64,000 nucleotides of DNA from Xylanimonas cellulosilytica DSM 15894. GTDB taxonomy: Bacteria; Actinomycetota; Actinomycetes; Actinomycetales; Cellulomonadaceae. Of the stretch, positions 29,629 through 39,451 are shown in pieces. Below the pieces are notes generated by a model. The model was not told the origin of the DNA. It did no database searches and saw only the letters and a program-made list of their open reading frames with translations. Location of the stretch: contig NC_013530.1 in the NCBI RefSeq assembly GCF_000024965.1, positions 1,674,001 through 1,738,000 on the forward strand. The letters run 5' to 3'. A program made the position numbers and the translations under genes. Positions within the stretch are counted from its first letter, which is position 1; each line of letters starts with the position of its first letter.

Positions 29629-30605
29629 GCCCCACCCCTCCGCGCCGCGGGTCCTCCTCCGGCCGCGACGGATCCGGCCGCCCCGGCGGCGGTCGCAACA
29701 CCTCCGGCCGTGACGGTGCCCCCCGTGGCGGCGGGCGCGGCGCACCCCGTGGTGGTCCGGGCGGCGGTGGTTCGGGCGGCGGTCCCGGCGGCTCCCGCGG
29801 TGCGTCCGGCGGTGGCGGTGCCCCGCGTCGTCGTCCGCCGCAGCGTCCTGCCCAGCCGCCCGTGGACGTGCACGTGCCCGACGGCGTCCGGCTGCAGAAG
29901 GTGCTCGCCGACGCCGGGTACGGTTCGCGGCGCAAGGCCGAGCAGCTGATCGAGGACGGGCGCGTGAGCGTCGACGGCCAGATCATCATCGAGCTCGGCG
30001 TGCGCGTGGACCCCGCGAAGAACGTCATCCACGTCGACGGCCTGCGGCTGCAGCTCGACACGAACAAGGTGACGCTCGCGGTCAACAAGCCGGCCGGCGT
30101 GATCTCCGCGATGAGCGACGAGAAAGGGCGGCCGACGCTGGCCGACCTGGTGCGCAACCGCGAGGAGCGCCTGTTCCACGTCGGCCGCCTGGACCTCGAC
30201 TCCGAGGGCCTGATCCTGCTGACCAACGACGGCGAGCTCGGCAACCGCCTGGCCCACCCGAAGTACGAGGTGCCGAAGACGTACCTGGTGACCGTCAGCG
30301 GCGGCGACGTGTTCCCGCGCATCGTGCGGGCGCTGCTCGACGGCGTGGACCTCGAGGACGGCCCGGCGCGCATGGACCGCGTCAAGATCGTGCAGGCCCT
30401 CGAAGGGATGACCATGGTCGAGGTCGTGCTGCACGACGGCCGCAACCGCGTCGTGCGCCGCATGTTCGACGCCGTCGACCGCCCCGTGGAGCGCCTGGTG
30501 CGCACCAAGATCGGCCCGATCGCGCTGGGCGACCAGCGTCCGGGCACCCACCGCGTGCTGAGCCGCACAGAGGTCGGCAGCCTCATGGCCGCCGTCGGCC
30601 TGTGA
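29625..30605 (+). CDS. rluB: 23S rRNA pseudouridine synthase, RluB/RsuA family
   Basis: 326 residues. A Gly/Arg/Pro-rich leader of about 80 residues precedes the S4 domain ([22 protein letters not shown]) and the catalytic domain with the conserved Asp in [23 protein letters not shown] near residue 190, plus EGRNR-like [19 protein letters not shown]. It modifies helix 89–90 region uridines in 23S rRNA by family analogy. It overlaps scpB (ATGA) and the next gene (GTGA). Confidence 0.93.
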   Translation: MSPTPPRRGSSSGRDGSGRPGGGRNTSGRDGAPRGGGRGAPRGGPGGGGSGGGPGGSRGASGGGGAPRRRPPQRPAQPPVDVHVPDGVRLQKVLADAGYGSRRKAEQLIEDGRVSVDGQIIIELGVRVDPAKNVIHVDGLRLQLDTNKVTLAVNKPAGVISAMSDEKGRPTLADLVRNREERLFHVGRLDLDSEGLILLTNDGELGNRLAHPKYEVPKTYLVTVSGGDVFPRIVRALLDGVDLEDGPARMDRVKIVQALEGMTMVEVVLHDGRNRVVRRMFDAVDRPVERLVRTKIGPIALGDQRPGTHRVLSRTEVGSLMAAVGL

Positions 30606-32812
30606 CCGCCCTTCCGAGCCAGGAGTCCACCCCAGTGATCGTCATCGCCATCGACGGGCCGTCAGGTTCCGGCAAGTCCAGCGTCTCCAAGGAGGTGGCC
30701 CGCCGCCTCGGCCTCGCCTACCTCGACACGGGCGCGATGTACCGTGCGGCCACCCTGTGGGCGCAGCAGACGGCGGGGGACCTGACCGACCAGGCCGCCG
30801 TGGCCGCGGCCGTCGAAGACATGCCGATCGCCATCGGCCTCGACCCTGACGAGCCGGTGTTCGAGCTCGACGACGTCGACGTCTCGGAGACGATCCGGAG
30901 CACCGAGGTGTCGACCGAGGTGTCGAAGGTCGCGACGAACCTCGCCGTGCGCGCGACGCTGCGGAAGATGCAGCAGGACGTCATCGCGGCCGCCCTCGAC
31001 GGCGACTCCGAGGGAATCGTGGCCGAGGGCCGCGACATCACCACCGTCGTGGCGCCCGACGCCGACGTCCGCATCCTGCTGACGGCGTCGGAGGAGGCGC
31101 GCCTGCGCCGTCGTGCGCTGGACGTGCACGGCGAGGCGCACGAGGCCGCCGTCGACGCGACCCGCGACCAGGTGCTGCGCCGCGACCGCGACGACTCGAC
31201 GGTGATGGAGTTCCAGGTGGCCGCCGACGGCGTCGTCACCGTCGACTCCTCGGACCTGGACTTCGAGCAGACCGTGCAGGCTGTGCTCGCCGTCGTCGCG
31301 CAGGTGACGGCGGGGCACGCCGACGTCGAGGAGGACGAGGACTTCCTCGCGCCGGGCGACGCCGCGGACGAGCACGAGGACGAGGAGGCGCGCGAGCGCG
31401 CCCTGCGTGCGGGCCTGGAGGAGTTCGAGCTCGACGACGACGACGTCGCGCTGCTGGACGGCGACTGGGGCGACGGGGAGGCGGCGCCGGGCGAGGCCCC
31501 GAAGCCCGTGCTGGCGATCATCGGCCGCCCGAACGTGGGCAAGTCCACGCTGGTCAACCGCGTGATCGGCCGCCGCGAGGCCGTGGTCGAGGACAAGCCG
31601 GGCGTGACCCGTGACCGCGTGACCTACCCGGCCGAGTGGGCCGGGCGCGAGTTCCACGTCGTCGACACGGGCGGCTGGGAGGTCGACGTCGCCGGCATCG
31701 AGTCGAAGGTGGCCGAGCAGGCGGAGGTCGCGATCACGCTGGCCGACGCCGTGATGTTCGTCGTCGACGCGACCGTGGGCGCGACGGCGACGGACGAGCG
31801 CGTGGTCGAGCTGCTGCGCCGCTCGGGCAAGCCCGTGGTGCTGGCCGCCAACAAGGTGGACGGGCCGTCCGGCGAGGCGGACGCCGCCTACCTGTGGTCG
31901 CTCGGCCTGGGGGAGCCGCACCCGATCTCGGCGCTGCACGGGCGTGGCGTGGGCGACCTGCTGGAAGCGGCCATGGCCGTGCTGCCGAAGGTGTCCGAGC
32001 ACGGCGAGCTGCGGCCGACCGGTCCGCGCCGCGTCGCGCTCGTGGGACGCCCGAACGTGGGCAAGTCGTCGCTGCTGAACAAGGTGGCGGGCTCCGAGCG
32101 GGTCGTCGTCGACGAGATCGCCGGGACCACGCGCGACCCGGTCGACGAGCTCATCCTGCTCAAGGGCGTGCCCTACTGGTTCGTGGACACCGCCGGCATC
32201 CGCCGCCGCGTGCACCAGACCTCCGGGGCGGACTTCTACGCGTCGCTGCGCACCGCCGCCGCCATCGAGAAGGCCGAGGTGGCCGTCGTGCTGCTGGACG
32301 CCTCCCAGCCGTTGACCGAGCAGGACACGCGCGTGCTCCAGCAGGTGGTCGACGCCGGGCGTGCCCTGGTCATCGCGTACAACAAGTGGGACCTCATGGA
32401 CGAGGACCGCCGCCCGTACCTGGAGCGCGAGATCGAGAAGGAGCTCGTGCAGCTCACGTGGGCGCCGCGCGTCAACGTCTCGGCGCGGACAGGGTGGCAC
32501 ACCGACCGGCTCGCCGGCGCGGTCGAGCGGTCGCTCGAGTCGTGGGACATGCGCATCCCGACGGGCCGGCTCAACGCCTTCCTCGGGGAGCTCGTGGCCG
32601 CCAAGCCGCACCCCCTGCGCGGCGGCAAGCAGCCGCGCATCCTGTTCGCGACGCAGGCCTCGACCCGCCCGCCGCGGTTCGTGATCTTCGCCTCCGGGTT
32701 CCTCGAGGCCGGGTACCGCCGGTTCATCGAGCGTCGCCTGCGCGAGACCTTCGGGTTCGAGGGCACGCCGATCGAGATCTCGGTGCGGGTGCGGGAGAAG
32801 CGCAAGCGCTGA
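30602..32812 (+). CDS. Bifunctional cytidylate kinase / ribosome-assembly GTPase Der
   Basis: 736 residues, a fusion of Cmk (about 1–230) and Der (about 300–736). Cmk part: P-loop [39 protein letters not shown]. An acidic linker (about 235–295, rich in Asp/Glu) joins it to Der, which has tandem GTPase domains with GRPNVGKST near 310 and GRPNVGKSS near 482, G3 DTGGW and DTAGI, G4 NKVD and NKWD, and a KH-like C-terminus. The upstream-most GTG overlaps rluB; a second GTG at 30635, nine bases after AGGAG, is equally credible. Such fusions are known in actinobacteria. Confidence 0.95.
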   Translation: MTALPSQESTPVIVIAIDGPSGSGKSSVSKEVARRLGLAYLDTGAMYRAATLWAQQTAGDLTDQAAVAAAVEDMPIAIGLDPDEPVFELDDVDVSETIRSTEVSTEVSKVATNLAVRATLRKMQQDVIAAALDGDSEGIVAEGRDITTVVAPDADVRILLTASEEARLRRRALDVHGEAHEAAVDATRDQVLRRDRDDSTVMEFQVAADGVVTVDSSDLDFEQTVQAVLAVVAQVTAGHADVEEDEDFLAPGDAADEHEDEEARERALRAGLEEFELDDDDVALLDGDWGDGEAAPGEAPKPVLAIIGRPNVGKSTLVNRVIGRREAVVEDKPGVTRDRVTYPAEWAGREFHVVDTGGWEVDVAGIESKVAEQAEVAITLADAVMFVVDATVGATATDERVVELLRRSGKPVVLAANKVDGPSGEADAAYLWSLGLGEPHPISALHGRGVGDLLEAAMAVLPKVSEHGELRPTGPRRVALVGRPNVGKSSLLNKVAGSERVVVDEIAGTTRDPVDELILLKGVPYWFVDTAGIRRRVHQTSGADFYASLRTAAAIEKAEVAVVLLDASQPLTEQDTRVLQQVVDAGRALVIAYNKWDLMDEDRRPYLEREIEKELVQLTWAPRVNVSARTGWHTDRLAGAVERSLESWDMRIPTGRLNAFLGELVAAKPHPLRGGKQPRILFATQASTRPPRFVIFASGFLEAGYRRFIERRLRETFGFEGTPIEISVRVREKRKR

Positions 32813-32885
32813 CCGACGGGGTCGGGTGATCGATCTAACGCCACGTCATCTTGCGCCCGGCCCGGGCGCAAGGCATCGTGTGGTC

Positions 32886-34130
32886 ATGCCACAGAGAGGT
32901 CTGACCACAGCCGTGCCCGCGGCGAGCCACCACTGGTGGCCCGTCGCCGCGGTCATGGCCGCCGTGGCATGGGGCGGCAACCAGTTCACACCCCTGCTCG
33001 TCATGTACCGCGCGGGCGGGCTCCACCCGGTCACCGTCGACGCCCTCCTCGGCGCCTACGTGCTCGGCATCGTGCCCGCACTCCTGCTCGGCGGACCCCT
33101 CTCCGACCGCCACGGCCGCCGCCCGCTCCTCCTGCCCGCCGCGCCCGTCGCCGCCCTGGGCTCCCTCGTGCTGGCCCTCGGCGCGGACACCCCCTGGGTG
33201 CTCGGCGTCGGCCGCGTGCTCTCCGGCGTCGCCCTCGGCCTCGTCATGGCCGTCGGGACCACCTGGGTCACCGAGCTCGCCGCCCGTGGTGGCGACGACG
33301 CCGCCGGAGCACGCCGCGCCTCCCTCGCACTGACCGCCGGGTTCCTCGTCGGAGCCGGCGTCGCCTCCGCCCTCGCCCAGTGGGCGCCCTGGCCCCACCA
33401 CCTCACCTACCTGCTGCACGTGGCGCTCGCGGCGGCCGCCGCCGTCTGGGTGCTGCGCGTACCCGAGACCGTCGCGCACACCGGTGCCCGCCTCACCCGG
33501 CTGCGTGACGACCTGCGCGTCCCCGCCGTCGCGCACCGACGGTTCCTCCGCGTCGTCGTGCCCACCGCGCCCTGGGTCTTCGGCAGCGCCGGCGCCGCCT
33601 ACGCCGTGCTGCCCTCGCTGCTGGCCGACCACGCCGGCACCGTACCCATCGCCTTCGCCGGGCTCATGACCGTGCTCACGCTCGGCTGCGGCATCGGCAT
33701 CCAGGTGGTCGCGCGACGCATCGACACGCACCGCTCCGCCCGCGCCTCCGTCGTCGCCATGGGACTCATCGTCGTCGGCCTGGGGCTCGGTGCCCTGGCC
33801 GCGTACACCCTCTCCCTGGTGGCGGGGCTGGTCGCCGCCGCGGTGCTCGGCGTCGGCTACGGGCTCGCACTCGTTGCCGGGCTCAGCGAGGTGACCCGCA
33901 TCGCGGAGCCACGGCAGCTCGCCGGGCTCACCGCCGTCTACTACTCGCTCGCCTACCTCGGCTTCTTCGTGCCGATGGTGCTCGCCTGGCTCGCCCGGAC
34001 GTGGACCTACGCGCAGATGTTCGCGGCCGGCACCGTGCTCGCCGCCGTGTGCCTCGGCATCGTCGCGGCAGCGTGGAAGGCGCACCTGCCGGGAGCGCGG
34101 GACCTGGCCTCGGCTCACCGCCCGGGTTGA
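32886..34130 (+). CDS. MFS transporter
   Basis: 414 residues with about 12 predicted helices. The loop between helices 2 and 3 carries the major facilitator signature GGPLSDRHGRRPLLL. MPQRGLTT is chosen as start since the upstream extension is not hydrophobic. The substrate is not predictable from sequence. It stands alone after cmk–der with a 73-base gap. Confidence 0.85.
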   Translation: MPQRGLTTAVPAASHHWWPVAAVMAAVAWGGNQFTPLLVMYRAGGLHPVTVDALLGAYVLGIVPALLLGGPLSDRHGRRPLLLPAAPVAALGSLVLALGADTPWVLGVGRVLSGVALGLVMAVGTTWVTELAARGGDDAAGARRASLALTAGFLVGAGVASALAQWAPWPHHLTYLLHVALAAAAAVWVLRVPETVAHTGARLTRLRDDLRVPAVAHRRFLRVVVPTAPWVFGSAGAAYAVLPSLLADHAGTVPIAFAGLMTVLTLGCGIGIQVVARRIDTHRSARASVVAMGLIVVGLGLGALAAYTLSLVAGLVAAAVLGVGYGLALVAGLSEVTRIAEPRQLAGLTAVYYSLAYLGFFVPMVLAWLARTWTYAQMFAAGTVLAAVCLGIVAAAWKAHLPGARDLASAHRPG

Positions 34131-34161
34131 CCCCGCTGCGGTGCGCGGCGAGGCTGCCAGC

Positions 34162-34743
34162 ATGACGGTGCCTTTACCCGACGACGACGACGGCGCCGGC
34201 GTCGTCGTGCGGACGGCCCGGCTGACGCTGCGCCGCGTGCGGCCCGCCGACGCCGAGGCGTTCCTGACCTGGCGGTCCCAGCCGCCCGTGATGCGCTACC
34301 TCTACCTCGAACCCTGGACGCCCGAGGTGGCGCGCGAACGGCTCACCGCCTGGGCCACCGACCCCTTCGCCGGCCCCGGCGACGTGCTCGAGCTCGCCGT
34401 CGAGGCCGACGGCGCCGTCGTCGGCGAGGCACTGCTGAAGTGGAAGGACCAGCAGCAGACCGAGATCGGGTACGCGTTCCACCCCACCGTCGTCGGACGC
34501 GGCTACGCCACCGAGGCCACGCGGGCGCTCCTCGCGCTCGCCTTCGACACCTACGGGTTCCACCGCGCCTACGCGAGCATCGACGCCGAAAACCTCGCCT
34601 CCGTGCGCGTCGCGCAACGGCTCGGGATGCGGCACGAGGCCACGCTCGTCGAGAACGCCGTACGGCCCGCCGACGGCGTGTGGGGGACCGAGGTCGTCTA
34701 CGCGATGCTCGCCTCCGAGCACGCCGCGCGACGGCGGCCGTGA
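34162..34743 (+). CDS. GNAT-family N-acetyltransferase
   Basis: 193 residues starting MTVPLPDDDDG. RimJ/RimL-like acetyltransferase: TARLTLRRVRPADAEAFLTW, then EIGYAFHPTVVGRGYATEATRALLALAF (acetyl-CoA loop), and FHRAYASIDAENLASVRVAQRLGMRHEA. The acceptor is unknown. It is the last chromosomal gene before tRNA-Pro. Confidence 0.88.
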   Translation: MTVPLPDDDDGAGVVVRTARLTLRRVRPADAEAFLTWRSQPPVMRYLYLEPWTPEVARERLTAWATDPFAGPGDVLELAVEADGAVVGEALLKWKDQQQTEIGYAFHPTVVGRGYATEATRALLALAFDTYGFHRAYASIDAENLASVRVAQRLGMRHEATLVENAVRPADGVWGTEVVYAMLASEHAARRRP

Positions 34744-34820
34744 TGGTCAGGGCCGCCGCTCGGCTGGGGTAGTATTTCGGACGGCCCTTCGGGGCTGGAG
34801 TCCCCCTCGGGTGGGCTCCT

Positions 34821-34894
<74 letters not shown>

Positions 34895-34904
34895 CGTTGT
34901 GACT

Positions 34905-34943
34905 GGGTCCCTGATCTGCATCATTGCAGGTCAGGGGCCCTTT
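34905..34943 (+). terminator. Intrinsic terminator after tRNA-Pro
   Basis: GGGTCCCTGATCTGCA pairs with TGCAGGTCAGGGGCCC (two wobble positions) around TCAT, followed by TTT. It starts ten bases after the tRNA. It may lie just on the element side of the attachment site. Confidence 0.8.
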
Positions 34944-35122
34944 CCGTTGGCCGGGTAGGGCGGGTGGCCCTGACCCGAAAGGGGCCAGAGATGGCCTTCC
35001 GACCAAAAACCGACCACAAACCCCTCGCCGAACCCCGTTTTCGGGCCCCTGGACCCGTGCCGAGGAGCCGCGCAGTCCGACCCGCGCCGACCGGTACGGA
35101 GCAGGTCGCACACCTGCTGGGC

Positions 35123-35359
35123 ATGAGCAAGAACACCACGCCCCGCGGCGGGCTCGAGCCGCTCCTCAGCATCGAGGACCTGTCCGAGTACATCGGCGTC
35201 CCGATGAAGACGATCAAGGACTGGCGCACCAAGGGCGAAGGCCCGGCCGCCATCAAGATCGGCAACCACGTCCGCTACGACGTCCGCGACGTCCGCGCCT
35301 GGATCGAGTCGTGCCACGAGATCTCCGCCGGCGTGCCGGCGGCGACCGGGCGGAGGTGA
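35123..35359 (+). CDS. Excisionase-like helix-turn-helix protein
   Basis: About 78 residues from the ATG at MSKNTTPRGG; an in-frame start 159 bases upstream is possible but its extension looks unstructured. LLSIEDLSEYIGVPMKTIKDWRTKGEGPAAIKIGNHVRYDVRDVRAWIESC is a MerR/AlpA-type winged helix (HTH_17), the usual Xis form in actinobacterial elements. It ends six bases before the integrase start, so the two are expressed together. Confidence 0.85.
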   Translation: MSKNTTPRGGLEPLLSIEDLSEYIGVPMKTIKDWRTKGEGPAAIKIGNHVRYDVRDVRAWIESCHEISAGVPAATGRR

Positions 35360-35365
35360 CGCGAC

Positions 35366-36634
35366 ATGGCGCGACCACGTACACCGATCGGATCTCACGG
35401 CGAGCCCACGTTCGCGACCATGCCGAGCGGCAACACCGAGGCGCGGGTCCGGTACCGCGACTTCAGCGGCAAGACCCGGCAGGTCCGCGCGACGGGCAAG
35501 TCGAAGGCCGAGGCGCTGCGGCTGCTGCGCAAGCGGCTTGCCGACAACGACCTGCGGACGTCGGGGACGCCAGGTGGTCTGACGGCCGACTCGCTGTTCG
35601 GAGACCTCGTCGACGCCTGGCTGCAGCACCTCGACGCTACCGATCGTCTCGCCAAGTCCACTCGGTACAGGTACGAGCGGGACATGCTCACGCACGTCCT
35701 GCCCGCGTTCGAGCACCTCGCGCTGCGCGAGATCACCGTCCGGCGCGTCGATCAGCTCCTTCAGCAGTTGCAGCGGCGCTCCTACAACCGCGCTCAGAAG
35801 GCGCGGGTCGTCCTGAGCCTCGCCTTCAAGCTCGCCGTGCGGTGGGAGGTGCTCGACCGCAACCCCGTCCGAGACGCCGAGCCGCTCGTGCGGCCGGTCA
35901 AGGTCGCTCGGGCGCTCAACGTCGAGACGGTGCAGCTCATCCGTGACCTGGTCGCCGACTGGGAGGCTGGACGAGCCGGCAAGCCTGGGCCCAAGCCGGA
36001 CGGACAGATCCTTGCTGTCATCGAGGCGATGCTGGGGACCTCCGCGCGGATCGGCGAGGTCCTCGCGCTGCGGCGCTGCGACCTCGATCTCACCGGGAAG
36101 CGCCCGACGGTGCGTATCGCGGGCACGATCGTCTCCGTCAACGGGGCCCCGACATTCCGACAAGACCACCCGAAGACCAGCCGCTCCCGCCGCACCATCT
36201 CGGTCCCGACATTCACCGTCAGGGCACTCCAGTCGCGTCTGGCCCGGATCGGCGACGTCGAGCCCGAGCACCTCGTGTTCTTCACCCGCAACGGAACGCC
36301 GATGACGACGAACAACTACCGGCGGGCCCTGCGACGCGTGCTCGACGGTTCGGAGGCCGCGGGCGTCACCCCACACGCCTTCCGCCGAACTGTCGCCACG
36401 ACGGTCGATCGGGCGGTCGGCATCGACCTCGCGGCGGAACTGCTCGGGCACACGACGACGGAGATCACGCGGGTTCACTACATCGAGCCGAACGAGTACG
36501 TGAACCCTGCCACGGCAGACATCCTGCAGAAGGCGCTCGGGCCGGAGGCCAAGGCGGACGACCCGAAGCTGCGCACGGCGAAGGGCAAGCGCAAGGGCAA
36601 GGGCCGACGGAAGGAGCAGCGGCAGTCCGGCTGA
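35366..36634 (+). CDS. Tyrosine integrase of the tRNA-Pro element
   Basis: 422 residues with GGAGG nine bases upstream. Arm-binding N-terminus, core-binding SAM-like domain (about 75–165), catalytic domain with Arg in LGTSARIGEVLALRRCDL, HAFRRTVATTVD, ELLGHTTTEITRVHYIEP (His and nucleophile Tyr). The C-terminus is Lys/Arg-rich (KGKRKGKGRRKEQRQ). It presumably integrates the element into the adjacent tRNA-Pro. Convergent with the methylase-like gene. Confidence 0.93.
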   Translation: MARPRTPIGSHGEPTFATMPSGNTEARVRYRDFSGKTRQVRATGKSKAEALRLLRKRLADNDLRTSGTPGGLTADSLFGDLVDAWLQHLDATDRLAKSTRYRYERDMLTHVLPAFEHLALREITVRRVDQLLQQLQRRSYNRAQKARVVLSLAFKLAVRWEVLDRNPVRDAEPLVRPVKVARALNVETVQLIRDLVADWEAGRAGKPGPKPDGQILAVIEAMLGTSARIGEVLALRRCDLDLTGKRPTVRIAGTIVSVNGAPTFRQDHPKTSRSRRTISVPTFTVRALQSRLARIGDVEPEHLVFFTRNGTPMTTNNYRRALRRVLDGSEAAGVTPHAFRRTVATTVDRAVGIDLAAELLGHTTTEITRVHYIEPNEYVNPATADILQKALGPEAKADDPKLRTAKGKRKGKGRRKEQRQSG

Positions 36635-36712
36635 CACGTCGGACGCCGCGAGGCGGGCGCCTCGGATGAGGTGCCCGTCTCCTGCTGCGTGCCGGTCAGA
36701 CATCCAACCGGG

Positions 36713-37738
36713 TCACAGGTCGATCGAGGGTGGCTCCGGACGCGCCGGGGGCTCTGGCGGTCGGTCAAGGAACCGGGAACCCTCCGGGATGCCCGCGTCT
36801 TTGAGGGCGTCGGGGAGGTAGCGGCGGGCGCCGCTGATGACCCAGCCGCCAGGAGGCTTCGTGGCTGGGTCGAGCTCGGCGGGGCGAGGCACGATCCCGG
36901 CGACGATCGCGTGGCCGACGATGCCGAGGAGTGCCTGGCGGTACTCGGTCAGCATTGCGCCACGGTCGGCGCCTTGGATGGTGAAGTCGGAGGTGTTCCA
37001 GATCTGCACCTCGGGGCAGATCGAGCCGAGCATGTGCTCCGGGTGGTCGTCGAAGTACTGGTTGATCGTGGTGATGAACCGGTCGACGGTCACTTGGACG
37101 GACCTGGTGAAGCGGACGGACCCGTCGGGTACGCCGGATGCGGGCTTTGACAGGAGCACCAGGTCGACGATGTCGTCGGTGCCGGCTTGCGCGCGGAGCA
37201 CGCCGGCGGGGAACCGGACAGCGCCGAGGAAGCTCGCCTCGCGCCCGATCGCGGCGCGGGCTTCGGTGGGCGCCCGGTCCATGAGGGAGTGGTTCGCGAG
37301 GATCGCGACGAGTCCGCCGGGCTTGGTGAGCTTGATGGCCGCGAGCGTCTTGGCGACGTGGAGGTCGGTGCGCAGCTCGTGGCGGCCGATCCCACGCAGT
37401 TGGACGTCGAGCCACGGCATGGTCGCGATGACGAGGTCGTAGTCCCCGAACCCGCCCTTGAGGCCCGGCGCGTCGGACGCGTCGGACGCGTTCTCGCGGT
37501 TCGTCAGGCGCGCGGTGATGAAGTCGATCGCGCGCTCAGGTGCGTCGGGCAGGTTGAGCATCGTGGGGGCGCCGTCGCCCTGGACGAGGACGTCGCCGCC
37601 GGTGAACCCGAGGGTCCGCAGCGCCTGCCAGAGCGGGCCGCGCAGGAGCCGGTAGCTCTCGTGGGCGCTGTTGCTCATGTGGTCGGCCAGCGCGGTGAGG
37701 TCGGCGGTGCGGTGCATCGCGGCGTCGGGGTAGTCCAT
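36713..37738 (-). CDS. DarB-like N6-methylase domain protein, degenerate
   Basis: 341 residues; the ATG overlaps the upstream stop (TGATG). The segment ANHSLMDRAPTEARAAIGREASFLGAVRFPAGVL, followed by AGTDDIVDLVLLSK, is the pattern seen in the methylase half of large phage/ICE methylase–helicase (DarB-like) proteins. The motif that should be NPPY/NPPF reads TMPW here (YDLVIATMPWLDVQ), and the AdoMet loop is not convincing (VLVQGDGAPTML). No helicase domain is present. It may have a structural or protective role without methylation. Confidence 0.65.
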   Translation of the reverse strand: MDYPDAAMHRTADLTALADHMSNSAHESYRLLRGPLWQALRTLGFTGGDVLVQGDGAPTMLNLPDAPERAIDFITARLTNRENASDASDAPGLKGGFGDYDLVIATMPWLDVQLRGIGRHELRTDLHVAKTLAAIKLTKPGGLVAILANHSLMDRAPTEARAAIGREASFLGAVRFPAGVLRAQAGTDDIVDLVLLSKPASGVPDGSVRFTRSVQVTVDRFITTINQYFDDHPEHMLGSICPEVQIWNTSDFTIQGADRGAMLTEYRQALLGIVGHAIVAGIVPRPAELDPATKPPGGWVISGARRYLPDALKDAGIPEGSRFLDRPPEPPARPEPPSIDL

Positions 37739-38256
37739 CACGCACCGTCCATGTCCAGGACGGCGACGTTGGCGGCCAGGACGGCGTCGCGGTATGCGAT
37801 GTCGGCGTTGACGACGGCGCGGAAGTCTTCGGTGCGGTCGGTCAGGATCCGGTCCGGGCCGACGTCGGTCGCGTCGAGGTCGTCGCCCGGCCAAGCGGGG
37901 ACGAGGGTCGGCCGGTCCGATGTCGCCGAGGTGCCGCATGCGGCGACCCAGTCGCGCAGGCGCTTGCGGGCGTCGGCGAAGTCGCGGTGCCACTGGATCG
38001 GCGCGGAGAGGGCGGCGCCGTCGCCGAAGCAGGCGAGCCAGTGCTGGTGCAGCGCGGAGAGCTCCCAGACGAGCTCGTCGTGCCGGTGCCAGAACGGCGG
38101 GATCTCCAGGGTCGAGATGCCGTACGAGCGGCGCAGCCAGGTCACCCAGGCGTCCAGCGCGCACCACTGCTCGGCCGCCTCTCCGGGGCCGAGCTCGTTC
38201 CAGTTCACCGGGCCGGGCGCGAACTCGTCGGCGAGCCGGGCGCCGCGGCCGCTCAT
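37738..38256 (-). CDS. DUF4913 family protein
   Basis: 172 residues; the ATG overlaps the SSB-like gene stop (ATGA). The core EAAEQWCALDAWVTWLRRSYG, IPPFWHRHDELVWELSALHQHWL matches DUF4913, a Trp-rich family confined to actinobacterial mobile elements. It is translationally coupled to both neighbours. Function unknown. Confidence 0.75.
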   Translation of the reverse strand: MSGRGARLADEFAPGPVNWNELGPGEAAEQWCALDAWVTWLRRSYGISTLEIPPFWHRHDELVWELSALHQHWLACFGDGAALSAPIQWHRDFADARKRLRDWVAACGTSATSDRPTLVPAWPGDDLDATDVGPDRILTDRTEDFRAVVNADIAYRDAVLAANVAVLDMDGA

Positions 38257-38705
38257 CGGGCCACCGCCACCGCCGGCGCCGCCGCGAGGGCGGCGAGCGC
38301 GACCGGTCGGGACACCGTGCGACGGCGGAAGGGGAGCATCGTCGGCGGGCGAGTGCGGTCGACCGAGTACGTCGTGGTCCAGGCCTCGTGGCCCCACCAG
38401 TTGACGACGAACTCTTCGCCGTAGCGCTCCGCGCCGTCGGACAGGTACTCGTACGTGCGCACGAAGCCGGCGGCGATCACGACGTCGCCGTAGCGAAGGC
38501 GGGCGCGGGCACGCTCGGCGGGGTGGCCGTACGCGACGAGGTTGTGGAACGACTCGGTCGGCTCGCTCATCGTGCCGTCCGGCCGCTCGCGGCGGGCCAC
38601 GACCTTGATACGGGCGAAGAACCGGACCTCGCCGCGGCTGGTCTTCTTCCACTGCGGCTTAGAGGCGATCTCGCCGACGATGCACTGCCGGGTCGGGATG
38701 GTCAT
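38253..38705 (-). CDS. Element-borne single-stranded DNA-binding protein
   Basis: 150 residues; AGGAGG five bases upstream. OB-fold features: VGEIASKPQWKKTSRGEVRFFARIKVVARR, SFHNLVAYGHPAERARARLRYGDVVIAAGFVRTYEY. It lacks the acidic C-terminal tip of housekeeping SSB, ending instead in an Ala/Val-rich tail, so it probably does not recruit the usual partner proteins. It may protect transferred single-stranded DNA. Confidence 0.75.
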   Translation of the reverse strand: MTIPTRQCIVGEIASKPQWKKTSRGEVRFFARIKVVARRERPDGTMSEPTESFHNLVAYGHPAERARARLRYGDVVIAAGFVRTYEYLSDGAERYGEEFVVNWWGHEAWTTTYSVDRTRPPTMLPFRRRTVSRPVALAALAAAPAVAVAR

Positions 38706-38998
38706 GATGACCTCCTGCGGTCCGTGCGCGTCCCAGGAATGGACGTCGCTGTCGTCCAGTAGGTGTGCCGCCGGGGCGTCGCGTCGGGGTCAGCCGGTGT
38801 CTGCGTTCGTGAACCGGTTCAACGTCTTCATCCAGTGCTCGGTGGCCTATCCGCAGCTTCGCAAGCACCTCGCTGCGCACGGCGCAGTCGACCCGGCCGG
38901 CCCACGGACGCCGTGGCGTGACACACACGGGCTGTAGCGCTCAGCGCGCCGTCGAGTTCCCGTTCGTCGCGTGACGGACATGGGACCGGTCCCGACGT
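38706..38998. other. Gap between SSB-like gene and PIN toxin
   Basis: About 290 bases. It must contain the promoter of the minus-strand SSB-like/DUF4913/methylase operon. A palindromic GAACCGGTTC lies near 38815. No open reading frame with coding character was recognised on either strand. Confidence 0.4.
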
Positions 38999-39451
38999 TC
39001 AGCGCTGCGGAGGTCGATCGGGGGAGAGGTAGAGCTCGACGCGGTCGGTGGTCCAGGTGGCGGCGCCGGTGCCGAAGAAGTCTTGGTCCTCGGTCCAGAT
39101 CGGGCAGGACAGCAGCAGTCCGGTGGCGAGGATTGGGGCGTCCTTCGGGTCGCGTCGGTCGATGCGCAGGTGCGCCTCGGGGAGCTGTGACGCATAGGTC
39201 TCGGGCTCGATGGGATGCACAAGGTGCTCCAGGGCGTCGAGCGCCTCCAGGGCGGCCGCGAGTGTGGCCTCAGTCCAACCGCGGCGGTTCGCGATCGTCG
39301 GGAGATGTCGGCGGGCGTCGTCGAACGCCTCCTGGGGGGCGCACAGCCACGCCTCGCCGGCGTGGGTGCTGACCAGGCGTCGTGCGCCGACGCCGAGCAC
39401 CGTCGAGATGACGATGTTGGCGTCGAGCACGATGCTCCTGGCGACCTCCAC
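38999..39451 (-). CDS. PIN-domain toxin
   Basis: 150 residues from a GTG overlapping the antitoxin stop (TAGTG). PIN nuclease signatures: first acid in SIVLDANIVISTVLG near residue 10, a central Glu region, and RRDPKDAPILATGLLLSCPIWTEDQDFF near 105–130 with the clustered Asp residues. VapC-like RNase predicted, acting in the cytoplasm and neutralised by the adjoining antitoxin. Confidence 0.85.
   Translation of the reverse strand: MEVARSIVLDANIVISTVLGVGARRLVSTHAGEAWLCAPQEAFDDARRHLPTIANRRGWTEATLAAALEALDALEHLVHPIEPETYASQLPEAHLRIDRRDPKDAPILATGLLLSCPIWTEDQDFFGTGAATWTTDRVELYLSPDRPPQR

Noticed and set aside
38659-38928. Minus-strand frame of 89 codons upstream of the SSB-like gene
   Set aside because: Arg/Pro-rich, overlaps the SSB ribosome site and start, no family resemblance.
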